From: Paenibacillus barcinonensis
GTDB lineage: Bacteria; Bacillota; Bacilli; Paenibacillales; Paenibacillaceae
Direction: 5' to 3'
Length of the DNA: 64,000 nucleotides
NCBI RefSeq assembly: GCF_003217495.1
Contig: NZ_QJSW01000001.1
Span: 372,001 to 436,000, forward strand
The notes under the pieces were generated by a model. The model was not told the origin of the DNA. It was given only the letters and a program-made list of their open reading frames with translations, and ran no database searches. A program made the translations under genes and the position numbers. Shown piece after piece: positions 32,733 through 41,597 of this stretch. Positions within the stretch are counted from its first letter, which is position 1. Each line of letters starts with the position of its first letter.

Positions 32733-34136
32733 ATGATGAACATGAAAAAAGGATTGCTTTCGGGTATGCTCGCTCTGGCCCTAACTTCTACTCTTCTCGT
32801 CTCTACTAATGTAAGCGCAAACAATTCAAGCGAAACGAACTCCCCCCTCTCTTATACTCTAGTTACCAAAGGGTATGATTGGGGACCTGCTGTCTACAAA
32901 GTTGTTCTGAATACAGGTGTACCTGTGGAAGGGAAATCTCTCACCAAAGATACGTTCAAGGTTCTTGCCGAGCGAAAGTATCCGATGATTAATTTTGAAA
33001 CCCAGCAAAAGTATGACGGAGCAGACAGCAATAGCAGGACGATCGAGCGAACGTACCTTTCAGACGAGAATGGAAACAAAACCAGCCTGCCCACTGCACA
33101 ATATATTACGATTGAGATGAAAGTTCACCCTGACCTCGGAACAGCCAGCCCGTTTCATTTTGATCTGCAGTCCTTCACCAATCAATATGTAGACCTTCAA
33201 TATACTATTATTCAGCAAAAATCCCTTCAGGACCAGGCGGGAAACCCCGTTGAGCATCTGACTACCAGACCGGGAACACCACATATGATGATCGAGCAAG
33301 GTGTCGAGCGTTTTGATACATCAGGTAAATTCAATTATAAAGATTCCAAGTATGGTCAGATTAATCTGACATATGCTTCATACATGCCGGAACAGAAAAG
33401 CAAAAAACCGCTGATCATCTGGCTGCACGGTGCGGGTGAAGGTGGAACCGATCCAAGAATCGCCCTGCTCGGTAACAAGGTCACTGCATTAGCTGATGAA
33501 TCCATTCAGAAATATTTCGGTGATGCTGCTGTACTCGTGCCTCAGACCCCTACGTTCTGGATGAATGATGGAACCGGACAATATACGAAAGACGGAAAGA
33601 GTATGTACACCCGATCCTTAACAGCCCTGATTAAACAGTATGTGAAGCAGCATGCTGCGGATATTGATACAGATCGCATCTACATTGGCGGATGTTCCAA
33701 CGGCGGATTCATGACTCTGAATATGCTGCTGGCTAACCCGGATTATTTTGCAGCAGCTTATCCCTCGGCAGAAGCCTATGATGATGCCCTATTGAGTAAA
33801 AAGGATATCGCCACACTGAAAAACATTCCGATCTGGTTTACCGCTGCAGGCGCGGATCAGACCGTCGATACATCCAAGACTTCAACGGCTACCTACAAGC
33901 GTTTGATTGCAGCAGGCGCCAAGCATGTTCATTATTCTTATTTTGATAACGTGTTAGATACGAGCGGATTGTATAAAAAGGGCAATGGCAACGATGCGCC
34001 ATATGAGTACAATGGACATTGGTCATGGATTCCTGTGTTGAACAATGATATCTCCAGGGACTTCAATGGCAAGCCTGTCAAAATAAAAGGCAAGGCCGTA
34101 TCGCTTATGGAATGGCTGGCTAATCAAAAGAAGTAA
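32733..34136 (+). CDS. Secreted esterase with Ig-like N-terminal domain
   Basis: A 467-aa exported alpha/beta hydrolase. Signal peptide: MMNMKKG plus a hydrophobic Leu/Ala/Thr core, cleavage near NVSAN. An esterase Ig-like domain (about 35-200) is followed by an Esterase_phd/PHB-depolymerase-type hydrolase: oxyanion loop WLHGAGEGG, nucleophile Ser322 in GGCSNGGF, acid in GADQTVD, and His in NGHWSW. GGGAGG lies 5 nt before the first of two ATGs. Likely substrates are feruloyl or acetyl esters on plant polymers, or polyesters. It shares domain order (Ig-like plus hydrolase) with the SLH esterase at 47359. Confidence 0.85.
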   Translation: MMNMKKGLLSGMLALALTSTLLVSTNVSANNSSETNSPLSYTLVTKGYDWGPAVYKVVLNTGVPVEGKSLTKDTFKVLAERKYPMINFETQQKYDGADSNSRTIERTYLSDENGNKTSLPTAQYITIEMKVHPDLGTASPFHFDLQSFTNQYVDLQYTIIQQKSLQDQAGNPVEHLTTRPGTPHMMIEQGVERFDTSGKFNYKDSKYGQINLTYASYMPEQKSKKPLIIWLHGAGEGGTDPRIALLGNKVTALADESIQKYFGDAAVLVPQTPTFWMNDGTGQYTKDGKSMYTRSLTALIKQYVKQHAADIDTDRIYIGGCSNGGFMTLNMLLANPDYFAAAYPSAEAYDDALLSKKDIATLKNIPIWFTAAGADQTVDTSKTSTATYKRLIAAGAKHVHYSYFDNVLDTSGLYKKGNGNDAPYEYNGHWSWIPVLNNDISRDFNGKPVKIKGKAVSLMEWLANQKK

Positions 34137-34189
34137 GGATGACCTGATGAACCCAGGCACGCTGAGAGGTTATGTTAAAAAATATCTGG

Positions 34190-34213
34190 AAGGAGCCGCA
34201 TAATCGGCTCCTT
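34190..34213. terminator. Hairpin between convergent genes
   Basis: GGAGCCG / CGGCTCC with a 6-nt loop, AA/TT flanks, only a short T tract. It may terminate the esterase gene. A 13-bp direct repeat TAATCCATCCCGC occurs twice head to tail just after it (34215-34240), with a small CATCCC/GGGATG hairpin at its end. Confidence 0.5.
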
Positions 34214-34260
34214 CTAATCCATCCCGCTAATCCATCCCGCAGGGATGCTCGCAGTTTACA

Positions 34261-35619
34261 TCACTTCAAGCCACGTGCCGGGGGGATGCTTTGCGGATTG
34301 TTGAACACATTTTTCGGATCATATTTGGCCTTCACCCGGCGTAATCTCGCGTAGTTGCCCCCGTAGTATACCGGCCCTGAATTTTGGATGCCCTGGTCTG
34401 GAACGTTAATGTATGAACCTACGATGTACGGCTGTAATTTTTTGCGTGTTTGACGAACGAGCGCGATATTTTTAGCAGCATGAGATGGCTTGATCCATGT
34501 ACTGTTCCATTCCACGTAGAACTTCTCTTTACGCCAGAAAAACGCTGTTGATCTAGGAGATTTACGACTTACGGCGCCTCCCCAGTTAAGGAAATAAAAT
34601 CCGCCTGGACCCTCTTCCAGCTTCTCCAAAAATGCTCGCATTGATTTAATCGCTTTATCGGGGAAGGGTTTTCGTCCAAAGCCGGACGAGAATTGATTAC
34701 TGAACCGTTGAGTCTCAATTGGATCAGGGAGCAACAGGAACTTCACAACTTCCGGGTACGGTAATAACCGTACAATCGAGCTGGTTGGTGTGCCCACACT
34801 CGTCATTGGCTGCAATAGACGGAGAGCCTCTGTTTTAGACCCTAAGAACAGCCCTTCCATTATGACATTGCCACCCTTTTTCGGTCCGATGGACAACTCG
34901 CTGCCCAATCTTGTATTCACCGAGGGTGCCCACTTCTGCCATACTTTGAGTACCTTTTCGAATTGAGCCCACGGCCAGGTGATTTTATATACAGTAGCCT
35001 TCGCTGGAGCACGCCGGACTTTGAATTTGTAGCGGGTGTACACTCCAAAGTTGCCACCGCCGCCTCCCCGTGAGGCCCAGAAGAGATCTGCATTGCGGTT
35101 TTTGTTGGCCAGAATCACTTTTCCGTTCGCATCCACCATCTCCACCTCAAGCAGGTTATCGCTGATGAGACCTATAGTTCGCTGCAGTGGTCCAATTCCC
35201 CCACCTAAAGTAATCCCCCCGATTCCAACGGTAGGACTGTCACCAAAAGGAGCGATGAATCCTTGCTTGGCGAGCGTATTTGCAATTCGTCCCACTCGAT
35301 TACCTGTTCCGACAACAACCGTTCCACTTTTTTTGTCCAGCTTGATGGTATTGAGGTCACTAACATCAATGACGATACCACCATTCACTTGGGAAAGATT
35401 AACCTCAAGCGCGTGTCTTCCGCTCCGCGGCCGGATTGGTACGTTGTTCTCACGAGCCCATCGGATCGCATTGGAGACATCTTTCGTTTTTTGGGCAAAA
35501 ACAAATACTTTAGGGTACCTGTCGGTATGAGGGTCCCAATTTTTGCGTGCGGCCTCATATCCGGGGTCTCCTCGAAAAATGACACGCCCGGTTAATTTTG
35601 TTTTGCTGTTTGTTTTCAC
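34261..35619 (-). CDS. FAD-linked oxidase, berberine-bridge-enzyme-like
   Basis: A 452-aa oxidase of the VAO/BBE family. FAD domain: RPRSGRHALEV, with a His in the position used for 8-alpha-histidyl FAD attachment, then SPTVGIGGITLGGGIGPLQR. The cysteine used for bicovalent FAD in BBE (GxCPTVG) is Asp-Ser here, so flavin would be singly attached. A BBE C-terminal segment (NYARLRRVKAKYDPKNVF) ends the protein. GTG 35619 is chosen: GGGAG lies 8 nt before it, whereas GTG 35628 overlaps that site. Substrate unknown; sugars or alcohols are common. No signal peptide. Confidence 0.85.
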   Translation of the reverse strand: MKTNSKTKLTGRVIFRGDPGYEAARKNWDPHTDRYPKVFVFAQKTKDVSNAIRWARENNVPIRPRSGRHALEVNLSQVNGGIVIDVSDLNTIKLDKKSGTVVVGTGNRVGRIANTLAKQGFIAPFGDSPTVGIGGITLGGGIGPLQRTIGLISDNLLEVEMVDANGKVILANKNRNADLFWASRGGGGGNFGVYTRYKFKVRRAPAKATVYKITWPWAQFEKVLKVWQKWAPSVNTRLGSELSIGPKKGGNVIMEGLFLGSKTEALRLLQPMTSVGTPTSSIVRLLPYPEVVKFLLLPDPIETQRFSNQFSSGFGRKPFPDKAIKSMRAFLEKLEEGPGGFYFLNWGGAVSRKSPRSTAFFWRKEKFYVEWNSTWIKPSHAAKNIALVRQTRKKLQPYIVGSYINVPDQGIQNSGPVYYGGNYARLRRVKAKYDPKNVFNNPQSIPPARGLK

Positions 35620-35634
35620 ACATCCCACTCCCTA

Positions 35635-35695
35635 CGTTATAGATCGTTATACAGCTCTTCTGCATTAGGCATTCTATACTGTATGACGGACATAC
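35635..35695 (-). promoter_or_regulatory. Repeat-rich control region of the FAD-linked oxidase
   Basis: CGTTATA occurs twice 10 bp apart (35635-35641, 35645-35651) close to the start codon, and a dyad GTATG-ACGGA-CATAC lies at 35681-35695. One-turn spacing of the direct repeat and the dyad suggest a regulator site overlapping the promoter. Confidence 0.35.
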
Positions 35696-35731
35696 GCGGA
35701 GGGCATGGGCGCAGAGCTTCCCTATCCTCAT

Positions 35732-35770
35732 TAAAAATTCCCTCAAAGCCAATAACAGCCTTGAGGGAAT
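35732..35770 (-). terminator. Intrinsic terminator of the hydrolase-marR operon
   Basis: ATTCCCTCAA / TTGAGGGAAT, 10-bp perfect stem, TTTTTAAT on the minus strand, 75 nt after the marR stop. Confidence 0.75.
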
Positions 35771-35844
35771 CAATTTAGTTCGCTAACATCTCCAGATGAA
35801 GTGTGATCGCTCACTTTAAGCCTCTTCTTACATTTCGCAGTTGC

Positions 35845-36366
35845 TTACTCGTTGCCCGGCTCAATCCTGATGAGCTTGCGCGGCTCTTGCTCCTTCTCAC
35901 CATACCAGACGAGCACATCTGCAAACAGATCCATGATACGAATAAAGCTTTTTTTGTCTGCCTCCGTAATCTGATCTGCCAATCTAAAAATGTCATCGAA
36001 ACAAAGCTCACGAACAAATGTAGTGTACTTGGTGTACACTTCGCGGCCCTTGTCCGAAGGCTTGACGTAAATATCTTTGCGATTGCCGCTTAAATGATAT
36101 TTTTCAAGCAGGCCTTTTTCCGTCAGATTTTTCACATTTTTCGAAAAGGTACTGCGGCTCACACCCAATCGTGCGGCCATCTCGGACATCTTCTCTTCCT
36201 GATCCTCTGCTTCAAGGATGTATTCCAGCGTTTGGATCTGGGAAGCAGAGAAGGTCATATCCGTGCCGTAGCTTCGCTGCAATTTGTAGGTGTTGGAATA
36301 AGCATTCCCATACTTGATGATCTTCTCGACAAGATCCCGATGCCCACCCATCCAATCTAATTTCAT
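35845..36366 (-). CDS. MarR-family transcriptional regulator
   Basis: A 173-aa MarR protein with a longer N-terminal helix than usual. The HTH is KMSEMAARLGVSRSTFSKNVKNLTEKGLLEKYH and the wing SGNRKDIYVKPSDKG. AAAGGG precedes the ATG. It lies 48 nt downstream of the alpha/beta hydrolase gene on the same strand and is probably cotranscribed with it. The AT-rich imperfect dyad just upstream of the hydrolase promoter (37305-37335) would suit its operator. Confidence 0.88.
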   Translation of the reverse strand: MKLDWMGGHRDLVEKIIKYGNAYSNTYKLQRSYGTDMTFSASQIQTLEYILEAEDQEEKMSEMAARLGVSRSTFSKNVKNLTEKGLLEKYHLSGNRKDIYVKPSDKGREVYTKYTTFVRELCFDDIFRLADQITEADKKSFIRIMDLFADVLVWYGEKEQEPRKLIRIEPGNE

Positions 36367-36414
36367 GCGTAATCCCTTTCATCTTCAAATTCTCTCTCTA
36401 TTACTCTACTGAAA

Positions 36415-37224
36415 TCAGATTCGTTTTTCAATCCATGCAATAGCTTCCTCGATGACTTCATCCTTAGCCTTCTCATTAAAGATTTCATGCATGAGATTCG
36501 CATAAATTTTCAGCGTTTTATCTGTGGAAGCGATATCTCCGAAGAAGTCACGAGAATCCTTCTCGCTCACCAGTCCATCATTCGCACCATGCAGCAGCAG
36601 CACCGGTTCAACAAATTGCTCCGCATGTTGTTTGAGCCACTCCATGCCGTATCCCAGACTGTTAAACAAATCTACCGAAATCTGCTTTTCTACGAGCGGG
36701 TCATTCGCGTAAGCGGATACAACTTCAGGGTCACCGCATACGCCGCTGCCAAGTTCATTCGGGAAATAGGTGCCTGCGGGCAAATCCATCGGCAATTCCC
36801 CAGCCACCTTGGTATTGTAACGGGTAAGTGCTCCGGATAAAACGATGCCTTTCACTTTGCCCGGATATTTCGTTGCAAACGAGGAGGTAGCGAAGCCCCC
36901 CATGCTATGTCCAATGACAAACAGTGGAGTGTCACCACTCTCTTGCAATGCTGCCTCAACGATAACATTTACATCGTCAATCAGATGATGAAAGTCACTG
37001 TAAAATGTTCGTGGTCCCTCGGATCTGGCATGACCTCGATGATCAAAACGATACACGTTAAATCCACGATTGTTTAGCTTCTCCGTCACATAATCATAGC
37101 GGCTGGCGTGCTCGGCCAAACCATGTACGATGACTACAGCCGCCTTGGCATTCTCTACTATATCCTTGCTAAAATAAAGCTGCGTACCGTCAAAGGATTG
37201 AATCGTTGTCTCACTTTTAGTCAT
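36415..37224 (-). CDS. Alpha/beta hydrolase, monoacylglycerol lipase-like
   Basis: A 269-aa serine hydrolase of the Hydrolase_4 group. VIVHGLAEHASRYDYV is the oxyanion loop, GHSMGGF holds the nucleophile Ser, LLHGANDGLVS the acid Asp, and LMHEIFNE the catalytic His. HGxAEH is characteristic of monoacylglycerol lipases and lysophospholipases. AAGGACGGG precedes ATG 37224; the frame upstream to 37284 has no site. Cytosolic. Followed by a marR gene in the same operon. A promoter and a cre-like site lie upstream. Confidence 0.88.
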   Translation of the reverse strand: MTKSETTIQSFDGTQLYFSKDIVENAKAAVVIVHGLAEHASRYDYVTEKLNNRGFNVYRFDHRGHARSEGPRTFYSDFHHLIDDVNVIVEAALQESGDTPLFVIGHSMGGFATSSFATKYPGKVKGIVLSGALTRYNTKVAGELPMDLPAGTYFPNELGSGVCGDPEVVSAYANDPLVEKQISVDLFNSLGYGMEWLKQHAEQFVEPVLLLHGANDGLVSEKDSRDFFGDIASTDKTLKIYANLMHEIFNEKAKDEVIEEAIAWIEKRI

Positions 37225-37345
37225 CTTTATCCCGTCCTTTTTGTAGTGTGCAAGTCCGAGCTCCCGAGATATCCTTTCCTTCAAGCCCTACATGAACACC
37301 TTTACTATAATATTTATTAAAAATAATATAATTTCTTGCAGAAAC

Positions 37346-37395
37346 AATATATCATCAGATACGTCCTATTGTCTACAAAAAATAAAGCGTTTACA
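37346..37395 (-). promoter_or_regulatory. Promoter and cre-like site upstream of the hydrolase
   Basis: Minus strand TAGACA (37375-37370), 18-bp spacer, TATATT (37351-37346). Directly upstream lies TGTAAACGCTTTAT (37395-37382), matching 12 of 14 positions of the CcpA cre consensus TGWAANCGNTNWCA. Position before the -35 would fit activation. The rest of 37225-37524 is AT-rich without a gene. Confidence 0.4.
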
Positions 37396-37524
37396 TATTT
37401 TTTTTTTGCAAATGTAATGCATTCCCCATAATCAATTATCCAAAAAGCAGATACAGCCCGGACCAGTACCTGCCCCCCCTCTACACCTATACGTAACTGT
37501 TTAAGAAACAGAACCTTTTCTTAG

Positions 37525-38643
37525 TCAATTGACAGCCGCCTTCTTCTTCCCGCTATTCCTTTTTCGGTTACGAATCGTTCCCACAATCCACAACAGCAGC
37601 GGCAGTAAAATAAAGTTGAAGGGCAGAATAATCGGTACCGCTACAAGCTTGGGAAAAAGGATTGAGCTATCCACAAAGTTCCGTGGCAGCATGGAGAGCA
37701 CAATAGCAACGGGAGCAACGATAAAGATGAGGATACGCCAGCGTTTGACTCCAAACCACTGTGCAGTCCCATAAGAGGCTGCGAACAGATATAACGACAC
37801 TTTGATAAAAATGCCCATAATCCAGATCGCAATAACGATCGCATCAAGATTTTGCAGAAAACCAAAGGAGATAAAGCGGACTAAATTGAGAAACGGGTAC
37901 GTTTGTCTGCCTGCCGTCGAATCACCGAAGATGGCAATACACTCCATCGCGGAAAACAGTGTGAAAAGACCCGCTATAACGGAGCCGAGCAAAGCTCCCT
38001 TTACACCTTTACGTGGATCAGCAACAAAAGGAAGAATCATCATGAGCAAAATATTATCACCCAAAAAAGAAGCGGTTGGCAGTGCTCCCTGCAGCAGCAC
38101 CAACAGGCTATTGTCAGACATCACTGGCAGCAGGTTGTGAACCTGGATATCTGAAATATTAAGTAACAGAGGCACCATTATGCCAAGCAGGATGAGAGGT
38201 CCCAGAACCTCGCTGCATCTTGCCAGCACTTCAATGCCGGCATACGATACATAAGCCGCTACAACGAGCATGCCAGCAATAGGGATAACGACCGGTGTAA
38301 GCTGAAGAATCGTACCAATCATAAAATCGCCATATTGTCTCAAAATAATTGACAGCACGGTGAACCAATAGAGCACATACACCAGAATGATCACATGCCC
38401 CAGAAACTTACCCATTATTTTAGGGGCGTAGGTGATTAGCGATTCATTCGGATACATAATGCTAATGCGTGTCAACACATAGGCCAGCCCCACTGAGAAC
38501 ATGCTGGAGAACAAAATAGATATCCAGGCATCCTGCTTGGCAGCAGCAATGGACGGATTTATAGTGAGCAAAATGGTCATGCCAATCTGCATCGTGGAAA
38601 TCATCCAAAAGATTTGGTTGCCACTTATTTTCTCCTTGCTCAT
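37525..38643 (-). CDS. Spore germination permease, GerB family
   Basis: A 372-aa endospore germination permease of the amino acid/polyamine transporter type (GerAB/GerKB). About ten membrane helices are visible. MSKEKISGNQIFWMISTMQIG is the standard N-terminal motif of the family, and the chain ends in basic residues (RNRKRNSGKKK). It forms the B subunit of a germinant receptor in the spore inner membrane. Third gene of an A-C-B operon, 15 nt after the C gene. The ligand is not readable from sequence. Confidence 0.92.
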   Translation of the reverse strand: MSKEKISGNQIFWMISTMQIGMTILLTINPSIAAAKQDAWISILFSSMFSVGLAYVLTRISIMYPNESLITYAPKIMGKFLGHVIILVYVLYWFTVLSIILRQYGDFMIGTILQLTPVVIPIAGMLVVAAYVSYAGIEVLARCSEVLGPLILLGIMVPLLLNISDIQVHNLLPVMSDNSLLVLLQGALPTASFLGDNILLMMILPFVADPRKGVKGALLGSVIAGLFTLFSAMECIAIFGDSTAGRQTYPFLNLVRFISFGFLQNLDAIVIAIWIMGIFIKVSLYLFAASYGTAQWFGVKRWRILIFIVAPVAIVLSMLPRNFVDSSILFPKLVAVPIILPFNFILLPLLLWIVGTIRNRKRNSGKKKAAVN

Positions 38644-38658
38644 TCAAACCTGCCCCCT

Positions 38659-39837
38659 CTATTTAAATTGTTGAGTATTAAACATGCCGGGGCGTAAAAT
38701 ATCCGCTTTTGCTTTTACCGTCACCTTAATTTGCGGAAAAATAGTATGCCATTCCTTCTCATGTTTTTTCCATAAACGAGGATATTTACGGTGAAAAGCT
38801 CCTGCAAAATTGAAAATATCCGCTTTATATTTACTCTTGGCTTCATCCATTGCCAGGTGAATACGCTGTTCGATATTTTCTGCAAGCTGTTTCTCCGCCT
38901 TGCGCAGGCTTCCACTGCTCTGATCAATGTCAATCTCCGTTGTATTCTGAATCATCTGATTTTTGCTATGCACATGGATTGTAACGGACCACTCCCCGTT
39001 TTTATAAACGGGTACAATTCTTGAACGATTCCGCAGAAGCTGAACCGACATGGTGCCCTGCAAATCTTCTGGATGTATCGTAATGATCGTATTATTCATC
39101 TCATTTATGGCCCACATGATACCTCTGGTCACCCGATCGTTGGCTATGCCAATCAGTTTACCGTCATGTAAAATGGCTGTTCCATTAATGTAACCTACAC
39201 CTTTGGTTGGATCTTTCTCGCCGGGTGCTTGAATCAGTTCTACCCAAGGCAGCAGGGCCGTATTACTCTCATCCTCCAGCATCTCCATTAAATGTGCCAT
39301 CGACGAATTGATGCTCGTTTTGTTAACAGCCATCTCACGCAAAACTTCAGATGTATTACGCTCCAAAATGGAGTGTTTCTCCAATATCGTTTTCGCTTTT
39401 CCTTTGCTGACAAAGATATATGCGCGTTCGCGTGGCTCTGAATCCCGCATGAAGAAATCCATGTCTTCCTTTAACCCCCGCTCAACCTTTGCAGCACCGA
39501 ATAAATAGACCTCCGCATGCCCCCAGAAAATCTTCCGTGAAAATTTCATCTGAAGCTGAGAGAATGCGTCCGCAATATTCACACCATAAGCAGATTGCAC
39601 AAAAGTCGTTCCTGTTCCGCCCGTTGCCTGTCCAACTGCCTCACTCCCCTGTCCTGAGCCTTGGGGAATATATATTTGGACACTGACTTCAATAAATTTA
39701 TCATTCAGTTGGTCGATAGCGACACCGGTAACCAGCGCCAGATCATTCACTTCCTTGCGATCCCAGCATCCCCCCAGCAGCAGGCAGAGTAACAGTGAAC
39801 CCACGAATAATGAAACAAAACGCTGCAGGCGGTTCAT
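38659..39837 (-). CDS. Spore germination lipoprotein, Ger(x)C family
   Basis: A 392-aa lipoprotein. Signal peptide with lipobox LLGGC at about residues 20-24 followed by WDRKEVNDL, the invariant GerC start. The conserved RIVPVYKNGEWSVTIHVHSK and C-terminal FHRKYPRLWKKHEKEW segments are present. It anchors the C subunit on the outer face of the spore inner membrane. Its ATG overlaps the end of the A gene by 4 nt (ATGA), so translation is coupled. Gene order A-C-B matches the B. subtilis gerK operon. Confidence 0.94.
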   Translation of the reverse strand: MNRLQRFVSLFVGSLLLCLLLGGCWDRKEVNDLALVTGVAIDQLNDKFIEVSVQIYIPQGSGQGSEAVGQATGGTGTTFVQSAYGVNIADAFSQLQMKFSRKIFWGHAEVYLFGAAKVERGLKEDMDFFMRDSEPRERAYIFVSKGKAKTILEKHSILERNTSEVLREMAVNKTSINSSMAHLMEMLEDESNTALLPWVELIQAPGEKDPTKGVGYINGTAILHDGKLIGIANDRVTRGIMWAINEMNNTIITIHPEDLQGTMSVQLLRNRSRIVPVYKNGEWSVTIHVHSKNQMIQNTTEIDIDQSSGSLRKAEKQLAENIEQRIHLAMDEAKSKYKADIFNFAGAFHRKYPRLWKKHEKEWHTIFPQIKVTVKAKADILRPGMFNTQQFK

Positions 39838-41351
39838 GAGGAAGCCCCTTCTTCCCCATGATCAGAACGCTTAAAGGAGGACTGCCGAATTGATTTTTTT
39901 CGTCCTGTCAGGCTTGGCCGTTTGCGATTGTTCCAGATCGGTGCACGCATGAAGCTGTCTAACATTTCGCTCCATTTCATCGGTGCAAGAGGCTGCAGGT
40001 AAGGAACACCAAGCGAGCGCAGCGAGCATAGATGAATAATGATGGCAATGACACCAAGCATCAGACCAAGGAGACCAAACATACCCGACAAAAACATGAT
40101 CGGAAAACGTAATAGGCGAATGGCAATGCCTGCACTATATTGTGGCAATAGAAAAGAAGCGATCCCCGTAATGGCAACAACCATAACCATGGGTGATGAG
40201 ACAAGTCCGGCTGAGGTAGCAGCCTGTCCTATGACAAGCGCACCAACGATACTGACTGCAGAACCTACCTGTTTGGGCAGTCGTACGCCGGCTTCACGCA
40301 GCGCCTCAAAAGAAACTTCCATAAGCAGTGCCTCGACAAGTGCGGGGAACGGAATATCTTCCCGCGACTTCGCAATGCTAAGCAGCAACGACGTGGGCAC
40401 CATCTCCTGATGGAACGTCAGCACCGCCACATAAAGCGAGGGCAGCAGCAACGAAATAATCAGAAACAGAAATCTCAGCCAACGGATAAAACTGCTAATG
40501 ATATAGCGCTGATAATAGTCTTCCGGTGACTGCAGCATCGCAAAAAAGGTCGTTGGTGCAATGAGACAAAATGGGGTGCCGTCGACCATAATGCCGATTT
40601 TCCCTTCCAGCAGGGAGGCACTAACTACATCGGGACGTTCCGTGACTTGAATCTGCGGGAAGGGTGAATACGGGTGATCCTCGATCAAGCCCTCGATATA
40701 ACCACTTTCGAGCACACCGTCGATATCAATCTTCTCAATTCGGCTTCTGACCTCTTCCACCAAAGCATGATTAGCGATTCCGTCAATATGAGCGATAATG
40801 ACAGACGTCTTTGTATATCGCCCGACTTGAAGCGGTTTTAACTTTAGTGAAGGGTCTTTGATTTTGCGCCGCAGCATCGAAGTGTTGACACTGAGCGTTT
40901 CCGTAAATCCTTCCCGAGGTCCCCGGATAATTGATTCTGCCGCGGGTTCCTCAATCCCCCGTTGCTGCCACCCAGCTACACCGACTGCAATGCCAAAGGG
41001 CAGCTGATCCACAAGCAAGGCGACACATCCGTTTGCAATGTGCTTTAACAAATCCTCGAAGCTGGTCACGATGGTGAGCTGGCTTGTCGTAACGATGGAG
41101 CATATGTATGCAAAGTCAATATGTGAAGTATCCGTGCGAGCTTGCAGGAGCGGGGCCAGCACATGCAGATCAAGCAGCGCTTCATTAACCATGCCGTCAA
41201 TAAACAGGAGAAATGCTTCTTTGCTGCCAGCCAACGGAAACGTTCTAGTTTTGATATCTGTAGAATGGTTATATATCGTTTGAATAATGTCTATATTTCC
41301 GGCAAGCTCGGTGCTGAAGGGCATATCACGGTAATCTATAACGTCGACCAT
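39834..41351 (-). CDS. Spore germination protein, GerA family
   Basis: A 505-aa A subunit of a nutrient germinant receptor. A cytosolic N-terminal domain (about 1-290, including the VQ..ESIIRGPREGFTE motif that marks the family) is followed by four to six membrane helices and a basic C-terminal tail (RKRPSLTGRKKS). AAGGAGC lies 7 nt before the ATG. First gene of the A-C-B operon. Forespore sigma-G control is expected; the upstream AT-rich region has only a weak match (AGAATA ... AAATATA), so I do not call a promoter. Confidence 0.94.
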   Translation of the reverse strand: MVDVIDYRDMPFSTELAGNIDIIQTIYNHSTDIKTRTFPLAGSKEAFLLFIDGMVNEALLDLHVLAPLLQARTDTSHIDFAYICSIVTTSQLTIVTSFEDLLKHIANGCVALLVDQLPFGIAVGVAGWQQRGIEEPAAESIIRGPREGFTETLSVNTSMLRRKIKDPSLKLKPLQVGRYTKTSVIIAHIDGIANHALVEEVRSRIEKIDIDGVLESGYIEGLIEDHPYSPFPQIQVTERPDVVSASLLEGKIGIMVDGTPFCLIAPTTFFAMLQSPEDYYQRYIISSFIRWLRFLFLIISLLLPSLYVAVLTFHQEMVPTSLLLSIAKSREDIPFPALVEALLMEVSFEALREAGVRLPKQVGSAVSIVGALVIGQAATSAGLVSSPMVMVVAITGIASFLLPQYSAGIAIRLLRFPIMFLSGMFGLLGLMLGVIAIIIHLCSLRSLGVPYLQPLAPMKWSEMLDSFMRAPIWNNRKRPSLTGRKKSIRQSSFKRSDHGEEGASS

Positions 41352-41484
41352 CTGAATGCTCCTTAGTTATGTGGAGTAGTTACACAATTTCAATGTGAGT
41401 ATATATTTTCCCGAATCGGATAATTTATTCTATTCCAATGGAGGGAACAGCAAATAAAGAAATACAGCCACGTAAATTCACATC

Positions 41485-41527
41485 GAAAAAACCCGCTACA
41501 CTCGGAAATCCTTGTGTATAGCGGGTT
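41485..41527 (-). terminator. Intrinsic terminator of the reductase operon
   Basis: AACCCGCTATACAC / GTGTAGCGGGTT on the minus strand (one bulge), followed by TTTTTT, about 70 nt after the stop at 41598. Confidence 0.85.
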
Positions 41528-41597
41528 ATTTAGATATGAGACCTAGTATTATATTTTATATAAGGAGGGATTTACTTCTTTTCACCCTCTCTCTACA

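Noticed and set aside
37225..37524. Possible small gene in the 300-nt gap before the germination operon
   Set aside because: Only AT-rich sequence with promoter-like elements and a short hairpin; no frame with an RBS.
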